A stretch of 40,481 nucleotides of DNA from Nakamurella silvestris (GCA_003576535.1 QXCQ01000187.1:1-40481), one strand, 5' to 3'; counted from the first letter of the stretch, positions 1 to 10,982 are shown. A program made the numbers and translations. Notes: generated from the letters alone by a model not told the origin.

Positions 1-260
1 GCGCGAGTGGACGGTGGCACCCCGGGATGTGGGGTGTGGTGGTCCGTTCGCGGGTGGGGGTGGGGTGTTGTTGCGCGAGTGGACGGTGGCACCCCTGAAT
101 CTGGGGTGTGGGGGTCCGCTGGCGGGAGGGGCGCGGGGTGTGGTGCTCCGCTCGCGGGTGCGGGTGGGTGGGGCCTGTTGTTGCGCGAGTGGACGGTGGC
201 ACCCCGGAATCTGGGGTGTGGTGGTCCGCTCGCGGGAGGGGCGCGGGGTGTGGAGGTCCG
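1..260. repeat. G-rich repeated leader upstream of secA
   Basis: Three near-identical copies of a block beginning GCGCGAGTGGACGGTGGCAC start at about 1, 73 and 183. Each carries a small hairpin with arms CACCCC and GGGGTG around a 7-base loop that varies between copies. Between and after them, a second motif (CGCTCGCGGG followed by GGGGCGCGGGGTGTGG) is also repeated. The stretch is very G-rich on the plus strand. Long open frames cross it in several frames, but their Gly/Trp/Arg-rich translations look like composition artefacts, so I see no gene here. The repeats may continue left of the window. Confidence 0.75.
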
Positions 261-489
261 CTCGCGGCGAAAGGCAGGGGTGCGGAGTCCCGCGTCGAAG
301 TATGTGAATTCGAGCAGAATCCGATGTGTGGGCAGCGTTAGTTCGCGGCACAACCTCGGAACAGGCCATGCCGAGGCGCCCTTTGGTCGACAAGCGCATA
401 CGATGGACCGGCCGGGGCACTTGCACCGGAGGTTGCGGCGCGCCGTTCGGCGGGTCCGCAGTTCAAGACGAATGACCGAGGGTGAACAC

Positions 490-3312
<2,823 letters not shown>

Positions 3313-3327
3313 CGTGGTTTCACCGGG

Positions 3328-3361
3328 ACTGCCCCGGACCCGGGTTCGGGTCCGGGGCAGT
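3328..3361. terminator. Terminator between convergent secA and Rv3235-family gene
   Basis: Perfect 15-bp stem (ACTGCCCCGGACCCG and its complement) with a GGTT loop, 15 bases after the secA stop. No strong T-run follows. It lies between two convergent genes and could serve both strands. Confidence 0.85.
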
Positions 3362-3413
3362 TCTGTGTCCCGGCTGGTTCCCGGGCCCGTCGGAACGAGG
3401 TAGGCAGCACCGC

Positions 3414-3962
3414 TCAGCCGAGTTGCAGATCGGTGATCCGCCAACGGCCGTCGAGACCTTGAAGGCGAAAGGCGATGGCCCGCGCGCGATGTCCGACCCG
3501 GATGACGGCGTTCACCTCGGCGACCCCGTCGGTCGGCTCGGCGACCCGGATGGTTCCCACCCGCGGGTGGCCGCCGAGCGGGTTCAGCTGACGCAGTCGT
3601 ATCCCGGCGAAAACATCTGCGGCGCAATGGATTCGTAGCTGCTCGACCGGGCGGAGGCCGCCGAGCACCTCGACCATGGCCCGGGTCAGCATCTGTGCCG
3701 TCCGCTCCACCGGTTGCAGTTGGTGCACGGGTGTACGGCAGACGCCGATGTCCTCCTCGTGGGACCAACCGGGCACCGACTCCGCTGTCACCCGGAGCGG
3801 GACGACCCGACGCGTCGGTGCGACCCGGACCAGCGGTGCGCCGGGTCCGCCCGGGTCGTCGTCGTAGGGCGGCTCGGAGACGGGTGCGGGCCCGAGGTAG
3901 GGCCGAAGGCCGCGCACCGCATCCTCGCGGTGGGGCGCCGTCACCACCATCGGTTCGCTCAT
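3414..3962 (-). CDS. Rv3235-family protein
   Basis: A 182-residue protein of unknown function. The N-terminal part is Pro/Asp-rich and low in complexity. From about residue 85 it becomes a compact domain (TPVHQLQPVERTAQMLTRAM ... RWRITDLQLG) typical of the actinobacterial Rv3235 family found beside secA; I believe Pfam lists it as DUF6459. No signal peptide or membrane segment is visible. The start ATG 3962 overlaps the stop of the LysM gene (ATGA), so the two are probably translationally coupled. The persistent link to secA suggests an envelope or secretion role, but that is inference. Family assignment is from recalled sequence patterns. Confidence 0.8.
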   Translation of the reverse strand: MSEPMVVTAPHREDAVRGLRPYLGPAPVSEPPYDDDPGGPGAPLVRVAPTRRVVPLRVTAESVPGWSHEEDIGVCRTPVHQLQPVERTAQMLTRAMVEVLGGLRPVEQLRIHCAADVFAGIRLRQLNPLGGHPRVGTIRVAEPTDGVAEVNAVIRVGHRARAIAFRLQGLDGRWRITDLQLG

Positions 3963-4927
3963 GCCCCGCTCCTCGGTGATGAGGCCTGGTCCGTCGATGG
4001 TGGGACGACCAGCTGCATCCCGGACCGGATGAGGTCGGGATCGGCACCGATCCGGTCCTTGTTGACCTGGTACCACTGCCGCCAGGTGGCGTCGATCCGG
4101 CTGTCGTCCGCACCGGCCGGCAGGTGGGCCGCCGCGATCGACCACAGCGAGTCGCCGGGTTCCACGGTCACCGTCGCGTCGGCGGACGGTCGGCGGGCGG
4201 TGTCCGCTGGGTGGCCCGTGGGCGATGCGGGGCGGCTGACGGCCGGGGTATCGACGTCGCCGCTGGTGTCCCGGTGTCTGCCCGTTGCTCCGGTTGTCGG
4301 CCAGTCCAGGCTGATCTGCCCGATCCGGTGGGTGGACCCGGCAGGGGAGTGGGTGCCGTCCTGCCCGGTGTCCGCAGTCGGTGCGGGAACGGGCGACGCG
4401 GGCCAGTCCAGGTCCCAGATCCGGCCGGCCTGATCCGGAGCGGCCGCCGCCGGGCGGGCGTCGACCGAGGCCGCTGCCGGTGCCCCACCGGGTGCTGCGG
4501 CGGGCCCCTCGGTGCCAGGTGTGCTGCAGGCCGTCACGCCGGCCAGGGTGCCCATCCCGATCACCGCGAACACGATCCGGCGGGCCGTCGCCGGGGCGAC
4601 CTTCGGCAGGACCGATCCGGCCGCCCTGCCGAGGGCGGCGGCCGCCCGGCCGCGACGGTCGGCGCGGGCGTCGACCCCCGCCAACAGGCTGAGCGCACCG
4701 AGGACGAGGATCACCGAGGCCCAGCAGGTCAGGGTCCAGACGATGGCACCCACTGCCAGCCCTACCCCCTGGTCCACATTCGCCCAGAGCTGGTCGGCAG
4801 GGTGGTCGGCCGTGTTCCCGGCGAGCGCGGCCCACAAACGCGCCGGGGTGGGCAGCTGGGTGAGGAGTGCGGCCCACAGTGCACAGCCGCCGCCGGCCAG
4901 ATAGATACGACGCATGGTTCCCCCCAT
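3959..4927 (-). CDS. Membrane protein with C-terminal LysM domain
   Basis: About 322 residues. Visible parts: a hydrophobic N-terminal segment (IYLAGGGCALWAALL); a second membrane segment (AIVWTLTCWASVILVLGALSLLAG); a third around residue 120 (IVFAVIGMGTLAGVTAC); a long Pro/Ala/Thr-rich linker; and a C-terminal LysM domain (VTVEPGDSLWSIAAAHL ... DLIRSGMQLVVPP) with an insertion in its middle. LysM domains bind N-acetylglucosamine polymers, so this is a likely peptidoglycan-associated protein. Starts at 4927 (MGGT) and 4915 (MRRI) are both possible; a GGGGGA lies four bases before the latter. Coupled by overlap to the Rv3235-family gene. Its promoter region holds the dyad at 4989-5026. Confidence 0.85.
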   Translation of the reverse strand: MGGTMRRIYLAGGGCALWAALLTQLPTPARLWAALAGNTADHPADQLWANVDQGVGLAVGAIVWTLTCWASVILVLGALSLLAGVDARADRRGRAAAALGRAAGSVLPKVAPATARRIVFAVIGMGTLAGVTACSTPGTEGPAAAPGGAPAAASVDARPAAAAPDQAGRIWDLDWPASPVPAPTADTGQDGTHSPAGSTHRIGQISLDWPTTGATGRHRDTSGDVDTPAVSRPASPTGHPADTARRPSADATVTVEPGDSLWSIAAAHLPAGADDSRIDATWRQWYQVNKDRIGADPDLIRSGMQLVVPPSTDQASSPRSGA

Positions 4928-4988
4928 GGATGACAGCAGACGGTCGGTTCGGACCGGAGTCGGTGCACCGTCTCGTGTGAAATACGGT

Positions 4989-5026
4989 CAAATCACTTCA
5001 AATAGGGTTATTTGAGGTAGTTTGAA
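4989..5026. promoter_or_regulatory. Four-half-site dyad operator
   Basis: In an AT-rich pocket, TCAAA occurs at 4989 and 4999 and TTTGA at 5012 and 5022. The four sites are exactly symmetric about 5007.5, with 10-bp spacing inside each arm. A fifth TTTGA lies at 5041, overlapping the perfect palindrome TTGAC-CCT-GTCAA (5042-5054). The cluster lies between the divergent LysM gene and the gene at 5167. The one-turn spacing suggests a cooperative regulator contacting one face of the helix. The bound protein is unknown; the HTH protein at 5752-5982 is one candidate by proximity only. Confidence 0.6.
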
Positions 5027-5166
5027 GTAAATATGGCTAGTTTGACCCTGTCAAGGGGGTGGTGGCCAGTGTTGACAACCGGACGGCCAGACCTGACGGC
5101 GAAACGCCGGGCGAAGGTGGTGGCGAGATCATTGACCGCGCCGGATTCACCTGGTTCAGTGGTCCG

Positions 5167-5721
5167 ATGCGCTGGGAACAGCTGTTCACGGACCTGGAGG
5201 CACGTTTCGAGGATCTCGAGCGGGCCGAGGAGGAACAGGGAATGCCGGCCCGGGAACGGCTGGTGCAGGGGGTCACCACGACGGTCGAGCGTCTACGCGG
5301 GGCCCTCGGGCTGCGTGTCCGAGTGACCACCCGGGCGGCCCGATTGGCCGGCGAGCTGCTGCAGGTCGGTGTGGACTGGGTGCTGCTCGAGGAGAGCCCG
5401 GGGCGAGAGTTGTTGGTGCCCATCGGTTCCATCACGGGGGTGGAGGGGTTGACCGCCAGGACGGGGGCGCCGACCGTCGGTATCGGCAGCAGGCTCGACC
5501 TGCGGTTCGCCCTCCGGGGGCTCGCGCGTGACCGATCCTCGCTGAGTGTCTTCACCGCGGGTGGGGCCGAGGTCAACGGCACCATCGACCGGGTGGGCGC
5601 CGACCATGTCGAGGTGGCGCTGCACGCGGCCTGGGAGGCTCGGCGGAGCGCGGAGGTGCGGTCGGTGATGTTGGTGCCGCTCGGCGGTCTCGATCACGTC
5701 CGGGCGGTCCCGCTGGGCTGA
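5167..5721 (+). CDS. Conserved actinobacterial hypothetical protein
   Basis: About 184 residues from ATG 5167. It begins MRWEQLFTDLEARFEDLERA, an amphipathic, probably coiled-coil segment, followed by a beta-rich domain (RVRVTTRAARLAGELLQVGVDWVLLEE ... HVEVALHAAWEARR). I recognise the MRWEQLF... pattern from uncharacterised actinobacterial proteins near HTH and secA genes, but no function is known to me. No membrane segment. The frame is open back to GTG 5059, preceded by AAGGGGG, so an N-terminal extension of 36 residues is possible; that extra part looks unconserved. Expression is probably controlled by the dyad region upstream. Confidence 0.75.
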   Translation: MRWEQLFTDLEARFEDLERAEEEQGMPARERLVQGVTTTVERLRGALGLRVRVTTRAARLAGELLQVGVDWVLLEESPGRELLVPIGSITGVEGLTARTGAPTVGIGSRLDLRFALRGLARDRSSLSVFTAGGAEVNGTIDRVGADHVEVALHAAWEARRSAEVRSVMLVPLGGLDHVRAVPLG

Positions 5722-5743
5722 ATCGCCCACCTGAATCGCCCAC
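5718..5743. repeat. Short tandem duplication at a gene end
   Basis: The 13-base unit CTGAATCGCCCAC occurs twice in tandem (5718-5730, 5731-5743) and begins a third time. It spans the stop codon of the upstream gene. Confidence 0.85.
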
Positions 5744-5751
5744 CTGAACCG

Positions 5752-5982
5752 CTACGAGGAACGTGCGCCCGACTCCTGTTGCTGGGCAACGAGTTCGGCG
5801 GTCCGCTGATATCCGGCCTCGATGTACTCCTCGAGCTTGGACCGCTCGACGCGCCACTGGTTCCGGCCGCCGATCTGGATGCCGAGCAGATCACCGGAGC
5901 GGACCAGGGCCGTCGCCTGCGAGGTGGAGACGTTGAGGATCTCCGCGACGTCGGTGAGGGTGAGGAACCTTTCGGAAGCCAT
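5752..5982 (-). CDS. Small excisionase-family HTH DNA-binding protein
   Basis: A 76-residue protein. The core FLTLTDVAEILNVSTSQATA ... LVRSGDLLGIQIGGRNQWRV ... RSKLEEYIEAGYQRT is a winged helix-turn-helix of the MerR/excisionase (HTH_17) type, related in form to BldC. Start ATG 5982 has AAGGTG a few bases upstream and gives the usual MASERFLT N-terminus; the longer frame upstream is not supported. It faces the gene at 5167 tail to tail across a 30-bp gap. Such proteins can bind tandem AT-rich sites head to tail, so the nearby dyad at 4989-5026 is a reasonable but untested target. Confidence 0.88.
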   Translation of the reverse strand: MASERFLTLTDVAEILNVSTSQATALVRSGDLLGIQIGGRNQWRVERSKLEEYIEAGYQRTAELVAQQQESGARSS

Positions 5983-6218
5983 GGCGCACCTTCGTTCGGC
6001 CCGTCCGGCAGCGGAGCGGGGGTTGAGCGGCCGGGTTGGCGACCGATGACCCCAGTATTCATCATTTGACGAGGTTTCAGCCGGTTTGTGCACAGATGAC
6101 ACGCACGTGTCGCCTCGACTGCTTCCCGATCCGCGACCCCGGGGTTAGGGTGTGCCCCAGATCGCCGGTCCAGGGGGGCCTGTGCAACCGGGGTCGACGA
6201 TCGTCCGAGGGGGAAGTC

Positions 6219-6860
6219 ATGAGTACGTCGACAACACCGGTGTCCCGCAGGCTGGCGCGCCCACGGTGGTTCGATCCCCGGGTCCTGGGCGGGGTGCTGC
6301 TGGTGGTCACCGCCGTGGTGGTCGGTGCCAAGGTGATCGGGGCGAGTTCCCGTACGGTGCCGGTCTGGGCCGCCGGGCGTCCGTTGGCGCCGGGGACGGT
6401 CCTGGTCGAGGGGGATCTTGTTGCGATCGAGGTCAACCTCGGTGGGGCCGGGCCGGAGTACCTGGACACGGCGTCGAGTCCGGTCGGGCGGACCGTGACG
6501 GCCGAGGTCGGCCAGGGGGAGCTGCTGCCGGCGGCACTGCTGCGGGAGGAGGACACCGGCAGACTGGTGGTGGTGGACATCGCCCCGGACCGGATGCCCC
6601 CTGGGGTGGTCCACGGGTCCCGGGTGGACCTCTACCTGACGACCGAGCTCACGGGGGACAAGGGTGCCCAGACCAGCGTTCTGGCCACCGATCTGACGGT
6701 TCAATCGGTCCAGGAACCGGCGTCCGGCGGGCTGTCCGGCGCCACCTCCGACCGCTACCGGATCGCGGTCCGGCTGGAACCGACCGCCGCCGGGGGACTG
6801 GTGCGACGCCTGTCGACGGGTGAGGTGACGGCAGTCCTGATCACCGGTGCCCAGCGGTGA
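6219..6860 (+). CDS. SAF-domain membrane protein (CpaB/RcpC-like)
   Basis: 213 residues. One membrane segment at about 19-38 (RVLGGVLLVVTAVVVGAKVIGA) is followed by an extracytoplasmic SAF domain (VPVWAAGRPLAPGTVLVEGDL ... TVTAEVGQGELLPAALL). This resembles CpaB/RcpC of Flp/Tad pilus systems, but no secretin, CpaF or TadB/C is in the window. Start ATG 6219 follows GAGGGGGAAG. Its stop overlaps the next gene's GTG (GTGA), so it heads a coupled operon with the CpaE-like ATPase. The pairing recalls CpaB-CpaE, though a pilus role is not shown. Confidence 0.85.
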   Translation: MSTSTTPVSRRLARPRWFDPRVLGGVLLVVTAVVVGAKVIGASSRTVPVWAAGRPLAPGTVLVEGDLVAIEVNLGGAGPEYLDTASSPVGRTVTAEVGQGELLPAALLREEDTGRLVVVDIAPDRMPPGVVHGSRVDLYLTTELTGDKGAQTSVLATDLTVQSVQEPASGGLSGATSDRYRIAVRLEPTAAGGLVRRLSTGEVTAVLITGAQR

Positions 6861-8143
6861 ACGGGGTCCTCACCGTCGGCAGCGGGCGCCCCTGGGAGTC
6901 CGCACTCGTGGCGGCGCTCGACCGGTCGGGTTCGACCTTCACGGTGGTACGCCGCTGCGCCGATATCGCCGACCTGCTGACCTCGGCCACCACCGGCCGT
7001 GCCGTTGTGGCCGTGGTGGACGGGAACGTGCGCCGGTTCGACAGCGAAGCGGTGGACCGGCTCCACTCCGTCGGAGTGGCGATCGTCGGCATCTGCGGGA
7101 CGTCGGACCCCAGGACCGTTCATCGGCTCGGTCAGATCGGTGTGCACACCGTCGTCGACGGCGGGACGGGTGTCGCGGAGATCATCGCGGCGGCGGCCCG
7201 GGCGGTGGACCACCTCGCCGACCTCGGCCCTGACACCGCGGTGGCCGGGGATCCGCGGCGGGCGCTGCCGGCAGGTGCCCGCCGCCGTGACGGGTCGGTG
7301 TCCGGGGCGGAACCGACCGGTGGGGGCGGTCGGGTGATCGCCGTGTGGGGGCCGGCCGGGGCACCCGGGCGTACCACCGTGGCGGCCGGGCTGGCGGATG
7401 CGGCGGCAGTGCACGGGGTGTCGACCGTGCTGGTCGATGCCGATGTCTACGGCGGTGTACTGGCCAGCGCCTTCGGCCTGCTCGACGAGTCCCCGGGCCT
7501 GGCCGGGGCCTGCAGGTTGGCCGCGCACGGCCGGCTCGAACCGGCCGAACTGGACCGGCTGTGCTGGTCGGTGGCTCCGGGACTGCGTCTGCTCACCGGT
7601 ATCGCCCGGGCGGATCGATGGCCCGAGGTGCGACCCTCCGCCGTGCCCGGTGTCCTCGCCGTCGCCCGTCGACTGTGTGCCCTGACGGTTGCCGACTGCG
7701 GTTTCTCGCTCGAGTCCGACGAGGAGCTGAGCTACGACACGGTGGCTCCGCGGCGCAACGGTGCCACGCTGTCCTTGCTCACCCACGCCGATCTCGTCCT
7801 GGTGGTCGGCTCCGCGGACCCGCCGGGGATGGAACGGTTGATCCGCGGTCTGGGCGAGCTCGCCGAAGCCGCCCCGCAGATCCGTCCCACCGTGCTGCTC
7901 AACCGGGTGAGATCCTCCGCGGCCTCCTATCCCGAGGCCGCCGAAGCCCTGCTCCGCTTCACCGGGCTGGAGGCGTTGGCGGGTCTGCCGGAGGATCGTC
8001 GCAGCACCGATGCGGCATGGGTCAGGGGCTCGACCCTGAGCCGGACCGCCGGCGGCTCCGCCCTGTACGCCGCCTTCTCCCGTGTCACCCGGATCCTGGT
8101 CCCGGCCGCTGCGGTCGGAAGGTCGGCAGCTGTGCCACGATGA
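6857..8143 (+). CDS. CpaE/MinD-like P-loop ATPase
   Basis: 428 residues. The N-terminal ~130 residues look like a receiver-like fold (FTVVRRCADIADLLTS ... AVVAVVDGNVRRFD), as in CpaE. A MinD/ParA-type ATPase domain follows, with a deviant P-loop GPAGAPGRTT near residues 165-174 in which Arg replaces the usual invariant Lys, then VLVDADVYGG and later LVVGSADPPGMERL. Arg at this position may weaken ATP hydrolysis; many actinobacterial CpaE-like proteins in this context are poorly studied. Start GTG overlaps the SAF gene stop by four bases. Likely a membrane-associated localisation or assembly factor acting with the SAF protein. Confidence 0.82.
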   Translation: MNGVLTVGSGRPWESALVAALDRSGSTFTVVRRCADIADLLTSATTGRAVVAVVDGNVRRFDSEAVDRLHSVGVAIVGICGTSDPRTVHRLGQIGVHTVVDGGTGVAEIIAAAARAVDHLADLGPDTAVAGDPRRALPAGARRRDGSVSGAEPTGGGGRVIAVWGPAGAPGRTTVAAGLADAAAVHGVSTVLVDADVYGGVLASAFGLLDESPGLAGACRLAAHGRLEPAELDRLCWSVAPGLRLLTGIARADRWPEVRPSAVPGVLAVARRLCALTVADCGFSLESDEELSYDTVAPRRNGATLSLLTHADLVLVVGSADPPGMERLIRGLGELAEAAPQIRPTVLLNRVRSSAASYPEAAEALLRFTGLEALAGLPEDRRSTDAAWVRGSTLSRTAGGSALYAAFSRVTRILVPAAAVGRSAAVPR

Positions 8144-8147
8144 CCAC

Positions 8148-9632
8148 ATGACAGAAAGGCTCTCGCCGACGGATGCGGCCTTCCTCTTCCTCGAGGACAG
8201 CAGCACACCGCTGCACGTGGGCGGTGTGGTGGTGCTCCAGCCTGGTCGGCCGGATTTCCAGTACTCCGATCTGTTCGATCTGATCTCCTCGAGACTCTCG
8301 CTGGTGCCGCGGTTCCGCCAGCGGGTCAGGTTCGTCCCCGGTCGGATCGCCCGCCCCGTCTGGGTCGACGACGAGAACTTCGACCTGACCTACCATGTCC
8401 GTCGTTCGGCCCTTCCCGCCCCGGGTACCGACGAGCAACTGACGGAGCTGGTCGGCCGACTCATCTCGCGCCCCCTCGACCGGACCCGTCCGCTCTGGGA
8501 GATCTACGTCATCGAGGGACTGCAGGGTGGCCGGATCGCCCTGGTCAACAAGACGCATCACGCCATGGTGGACCGGATCGGGGCGGTCGACCTGGCCGCG
8601 GCGATCCTGGACATCTCGCCGTCACCCCGGGCCCTGCCGGAGCAGGTCTGGTTGCCGACTCCGGCACCGAGCGACGCCGATCTCGTGGTGGATGCCATCG
8701 CCGATCTGACCAGCAGACCGTCGGACATCCTGGACGTGGTCAAACTGGCCGCGCTGGACGTCCGCAGCGCGGTGGCCGGGCTGAGCTCGGGACTGTCCGG
8801 GGCCTGGGAGCTGGCCCGCCGGACCGTCCGCCCCGCTCCCCGGTCGCCGCTGAACGTGCCGGTCTCCGGCCAGCGGCGCTTCGCCGCGGTGTCGGTGGAT
8901 CTGGCCGCCGTCAAGAAGATCCGCAAGGTGCATTCCGGGACCGTCAACGACGTGATCCTGACAGCCCTCACCGGGGCGCTGCGCTCCTGGCTGCTGGCCC
9001 GTGGTGAGCCGGTGACGGCAGGCACCACGGTTCGCGCCATGTTGCCGGTGTCCATCCGCGAGGAGGGGCCCGGGGTCGATCCGGTGGTCTCCTACCTCGT
9101 CGACCTGCCCGTGTCCGAGCCGAATCCGGTGATGCGTCTGCATCAGGTGTCCTTCGCGATGGCGGCCCACACCGAGTCCGGGCAGGGGGTCGGCGCCGAC
9201 GCCCTGATGGGTCTCGGCCGATTCGCCCCGCCGACCCTGCACGCCCTCGGAGCCCGGGTGGGATCACAGTTGTCGCGACGGGTCTACAACCTGTTGGTCA
9301 CGAATGTGCCCGGACCGCAGATCCCGCTCTACGCCGCCGGGGCGCTGGTGGTGGCGATGTACCCGGTCGCCTCCCTCGCCCCCGGTCAGGCCCTGGCGTT
9401 GTCGGTCACCTCCTACAACGGGACCGTGTACTTCGGTCTCACCGCCGACCGGGACGCGATGCCCGACGTCGATGAGTTCGGTGCGCACATCCGCGAGGCC
9501 GTCGAAGAACTGCTCGGCACGGTGAACTCCGGGCACGGCAGACGGCCGGGCCCGCCGGGCACGAGCCCCACCGGGAAGAACGGTGCCGTCGGCGTCGGGA
9601 CCGATGAACGTCTAGGGAAAGAAACCGTATGA
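8148..9632 (+). CDS. WS/DGAT-family O-acyltransferase
   Basis: 494 residues of the wax ester synthase/diacylglycerol acyltransferase family, which transfers fatty acyl groups from acyl-CoA to alcohols or diacylglycerol. Sequence shows the N-terminal LSPTDAAFLFLEDSSTPLHV signature, TVNDVILTALTGALRSWL, and the C-terminal NVPGPQIPLY block. The catalytic motif at residues 137-143 reads HHAMVDR, whereas the family pattern is HHxxxDG: both His and the Asp are present but the Gly is Arg. Start ATG 8148 lies four bases after the previous stop. M. tuberculosis has Tgs3 (Rv3234c) in the equivalent neighbourhood, as I recall. Triacylglycerol synthesis is a fair guess; substrate is unknown. Confidence 0.9.
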   Translation: MTERLSPTDAAFLFLEDSSTPLHVGGVVVLQPGRPDFQYSDLFDLISSRLSLVPRFRQRVRFVPGRIARPVWVDDENFDLTYHVRRSALPAPGTDEQLTELVGRLISRPLDRTRPLWEIYVIEGLQGGRIALVNKTHHAMVDRIGAVDLAAAILDISPSPRALPEQVWLPTPAPSDADLVVDAIADLTSRPSDILDVVKLAALDVRSAVAGLSSGLSGAWELARRTVRPAPRSPLNVPVSGQRRFAAVSVDLAAVKKIRKVHSGTVNDVILTALTGALRSWLLARGEPVTAGTTVRAMLPVSIREEGPGVDPVVSYLVDLPVSEPNPVMRLHQVSFAMAAHTESGQGVGADALMGLGRFAPPTLHALGARVGSQLSRRVYNLLVTNVPGPQIPLYAAGALVVAMYPVASLAPGQALALSVTSYNGTVYFGLTADRDAMPDVDEFGAHIREAVEELLGTVNSGHGRRPGPPGTSPTGKNGAVGVGTDERLGKETV

Positions 9633-10144
9633 GGATCTATCTGTCGAGCACACTGGCCGATCTGGCGGCCGGCCTCCAGGCCGGTGCGTTCGCAGCTGCC
9701 GGTGACACCGCCTTCGCGGTGACCCCGGCCCTGCGGGCCGATTACGAGGTCGCCGACGAGGAGGAGCTCGAGTACCTGGCGATGCTGGACGCCGCGCGCG
9801 GTTCGCTGCGGCTGATCGGCAGGCAGGAGGGTGACGACCGCAAGACCTTGCGGGTGGTGCTGGCCGCCGATGTCGACGGGGCTGTTCCCCGCGAGGACCT
9901 GGACCGGGCCGCGGTGACCCTGGCCTACCCGGTCGCCTGGAAACAGGTGGCTTCGGTCCACGTGGACGGGGCCGATGCGACCGAGGCGGTCGCCGCGGCC
10001 GCGGCGGTCATCGATGCCGCGGACATCGGGGACGACGATGCCGAGTTCGTCCTGGGCAGTGCGGAGGACTTCGAGCTGGCCTGGTACGCGCCCGGTGAGA
10101 TCTCCTACCTGCTCGGCGAACTCGGGGTCACCACCGAATCCTGA
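9629..10144 (+). CDS. Small acidic conserved actinobacterial protein
   Basis: 171 residues beginning MRIYLSSTLADLAAGLQAGA, very acidic, without membrane segments or cysteines. I recognise it as an actinobacterial family of unknown function (possibly DUF6912), commonly starting MR-hydrophobic-YLP/S-T. Start ATG overlaps the acyltransferase stop (ATGA), making it the last gene of the 6219-10144 operon. No catalytic motif is evident. Confidence 0.78.
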   Translation: MRIYLSSTLADLAAGLQAGAFAAAGDTAFAVTPALRADYEVADEEELEYLAMLDAARGSLRLIGRQEGDDRKTLRVVLAADVDGAVPREDLDRAAVTLAYPVAWKQVASVHVDGADATEAVAAAAAVIDAADIGDDDAEFVLGSAEDFELAWYAPGEISYLLGELGVTTES

Positions 10145-10186
10145 CGGGCCCGGCGTCGGAATTCTCCGAACGGGCCCGGGAACGCA

Positions 10187-10222
10187 TTCAGCGGGCGGTC
10201 CCGGTGGGGACCGCCCGCTGAA
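10187..10222. terminator. Bidirectional terminator
   Basis: Perfect 16-bp stem (TTCAGCGGGCGGTCCC and its complement) with a GGTG loop, between two convergent genes. Its TTCA/TGAA base is followed by few Ts. Confidence 0.88.
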
Positions 10223-10286
10223 CGGTTTCCGGGGCAAGCGTCCAGATGCGGTGGACGGTCCGGAAAGTGTTGCGGGTGAAGCAGGA

Positions 10287-10844
10287 TCAGTCGGCGTTAC
10301 GGACCCATTCGGTCTCGATGGCGATCTCGATCTTGTCGGCCACGACGGCATTGCCGGCACCGAAAGCCATCTCGATGTCGATGCCGAACTCCTTGCGGCT
10401 CAGGGAGGTCTCGGCCGAGAAGCCGGTCCGGGTGCTGCCGTAGGCGTCGACGGTCTCGCCGAGGAACTCCGCGTCCAGCTCGACGGTCTTGGTGACGCCG
10501 TGCAGGGTCAGGTCGCCGACGAGGGTGAAGGACTCGCCGTCGAAGTCACGGACCTCCAGGGAGCGGAACTCGATGGTCGGGAACTTCTCGACGTCGAGGA
10601 AATCGGCGGAGCGGACGTGGGCGTCACGCTCGACCTTGTTCGTGTTGACGCTGGCTGCGTCGATCACGGTGACGACGGAGGCTCCGGCGATGCCGGTGTC
10701 GCCGACGGTCAGGGTGCCGGAGGTGATCTTGAAGGTGCCCTTGGCCTTGCCGACGGCCATGTGACGGACCTTGATCGAGACGTCGCTGTGGACCTCGTCG
10801 ATCGACCAGGTGCCGGCGGAGAGGAGGGTCTGGGTGCTGGTCAT
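10287..10844 (-). CDS. YceI-family lipid-binding-like protein
   Basis: 185 residues of the YceI family, a lipocalin-like beta barrel that binds isoprenoid-type lipids in characterised members. Family hallmarks: GTWSIDEVHSDVSIKVRHM at the N-terminus, ASVNTNKVERDAHVRSADFL, FPTIEFRS and GDLTLHGVTKTVEL. No signal peptide is visible, as for many actinobacterial members, so it is probably cytoplasmic. Start ATG 10844 is preceded by GAAAGGCACCACC. The divergent upstream region contains a CRP-like site at 10983-10998. Physiological role here is unknown. Confidence 0.93.
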   Translation of the reverse strand: MTSTQTLLSAGTWSIDEVHSDVSIKVRHMAVGKAKGTFKITSGTLTVGDTGIAGASVVTVIDAASVNTNKVERDAHVRSADFLDVEKFPTIEFRSLEVRDFDGESFTLVGDLTLHGVTKTVELDAEFLGETVDAYGSTRTGFSAETSLSRKEFGIDIEMAFGAGNAVVADKIEIAIETEWVRNAD

Positions 10845-10982
10845 GGTGGTGCCTTTCGGGAAAGGTGGCTCCGGGGGAGCGTGGGTCGGGCTGGCTGAGA
10901 GGTCACGACAGGAGATGCTGCACTTACATGAGCATTCAACTGTTTCGCCCCGAGGTTAATTCCTGCGCATGTATTTCCACCC

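Noticed and set aside
7-489. Long open frames through the G-rich leader, one continuous with secA
   Set aside because: Translation is Gly/Trp/Arg-rich and follows the DNA repeats; the true SecA N-terminus begins at 490 with a ribosome site.
3414-4991. 525-codon minus-strand frame containing the Rv3235-family protein
   Set aside because: Only the last 182 codons are conserved-looking; the upstream part is a shadow of the LysM gene in another frame.
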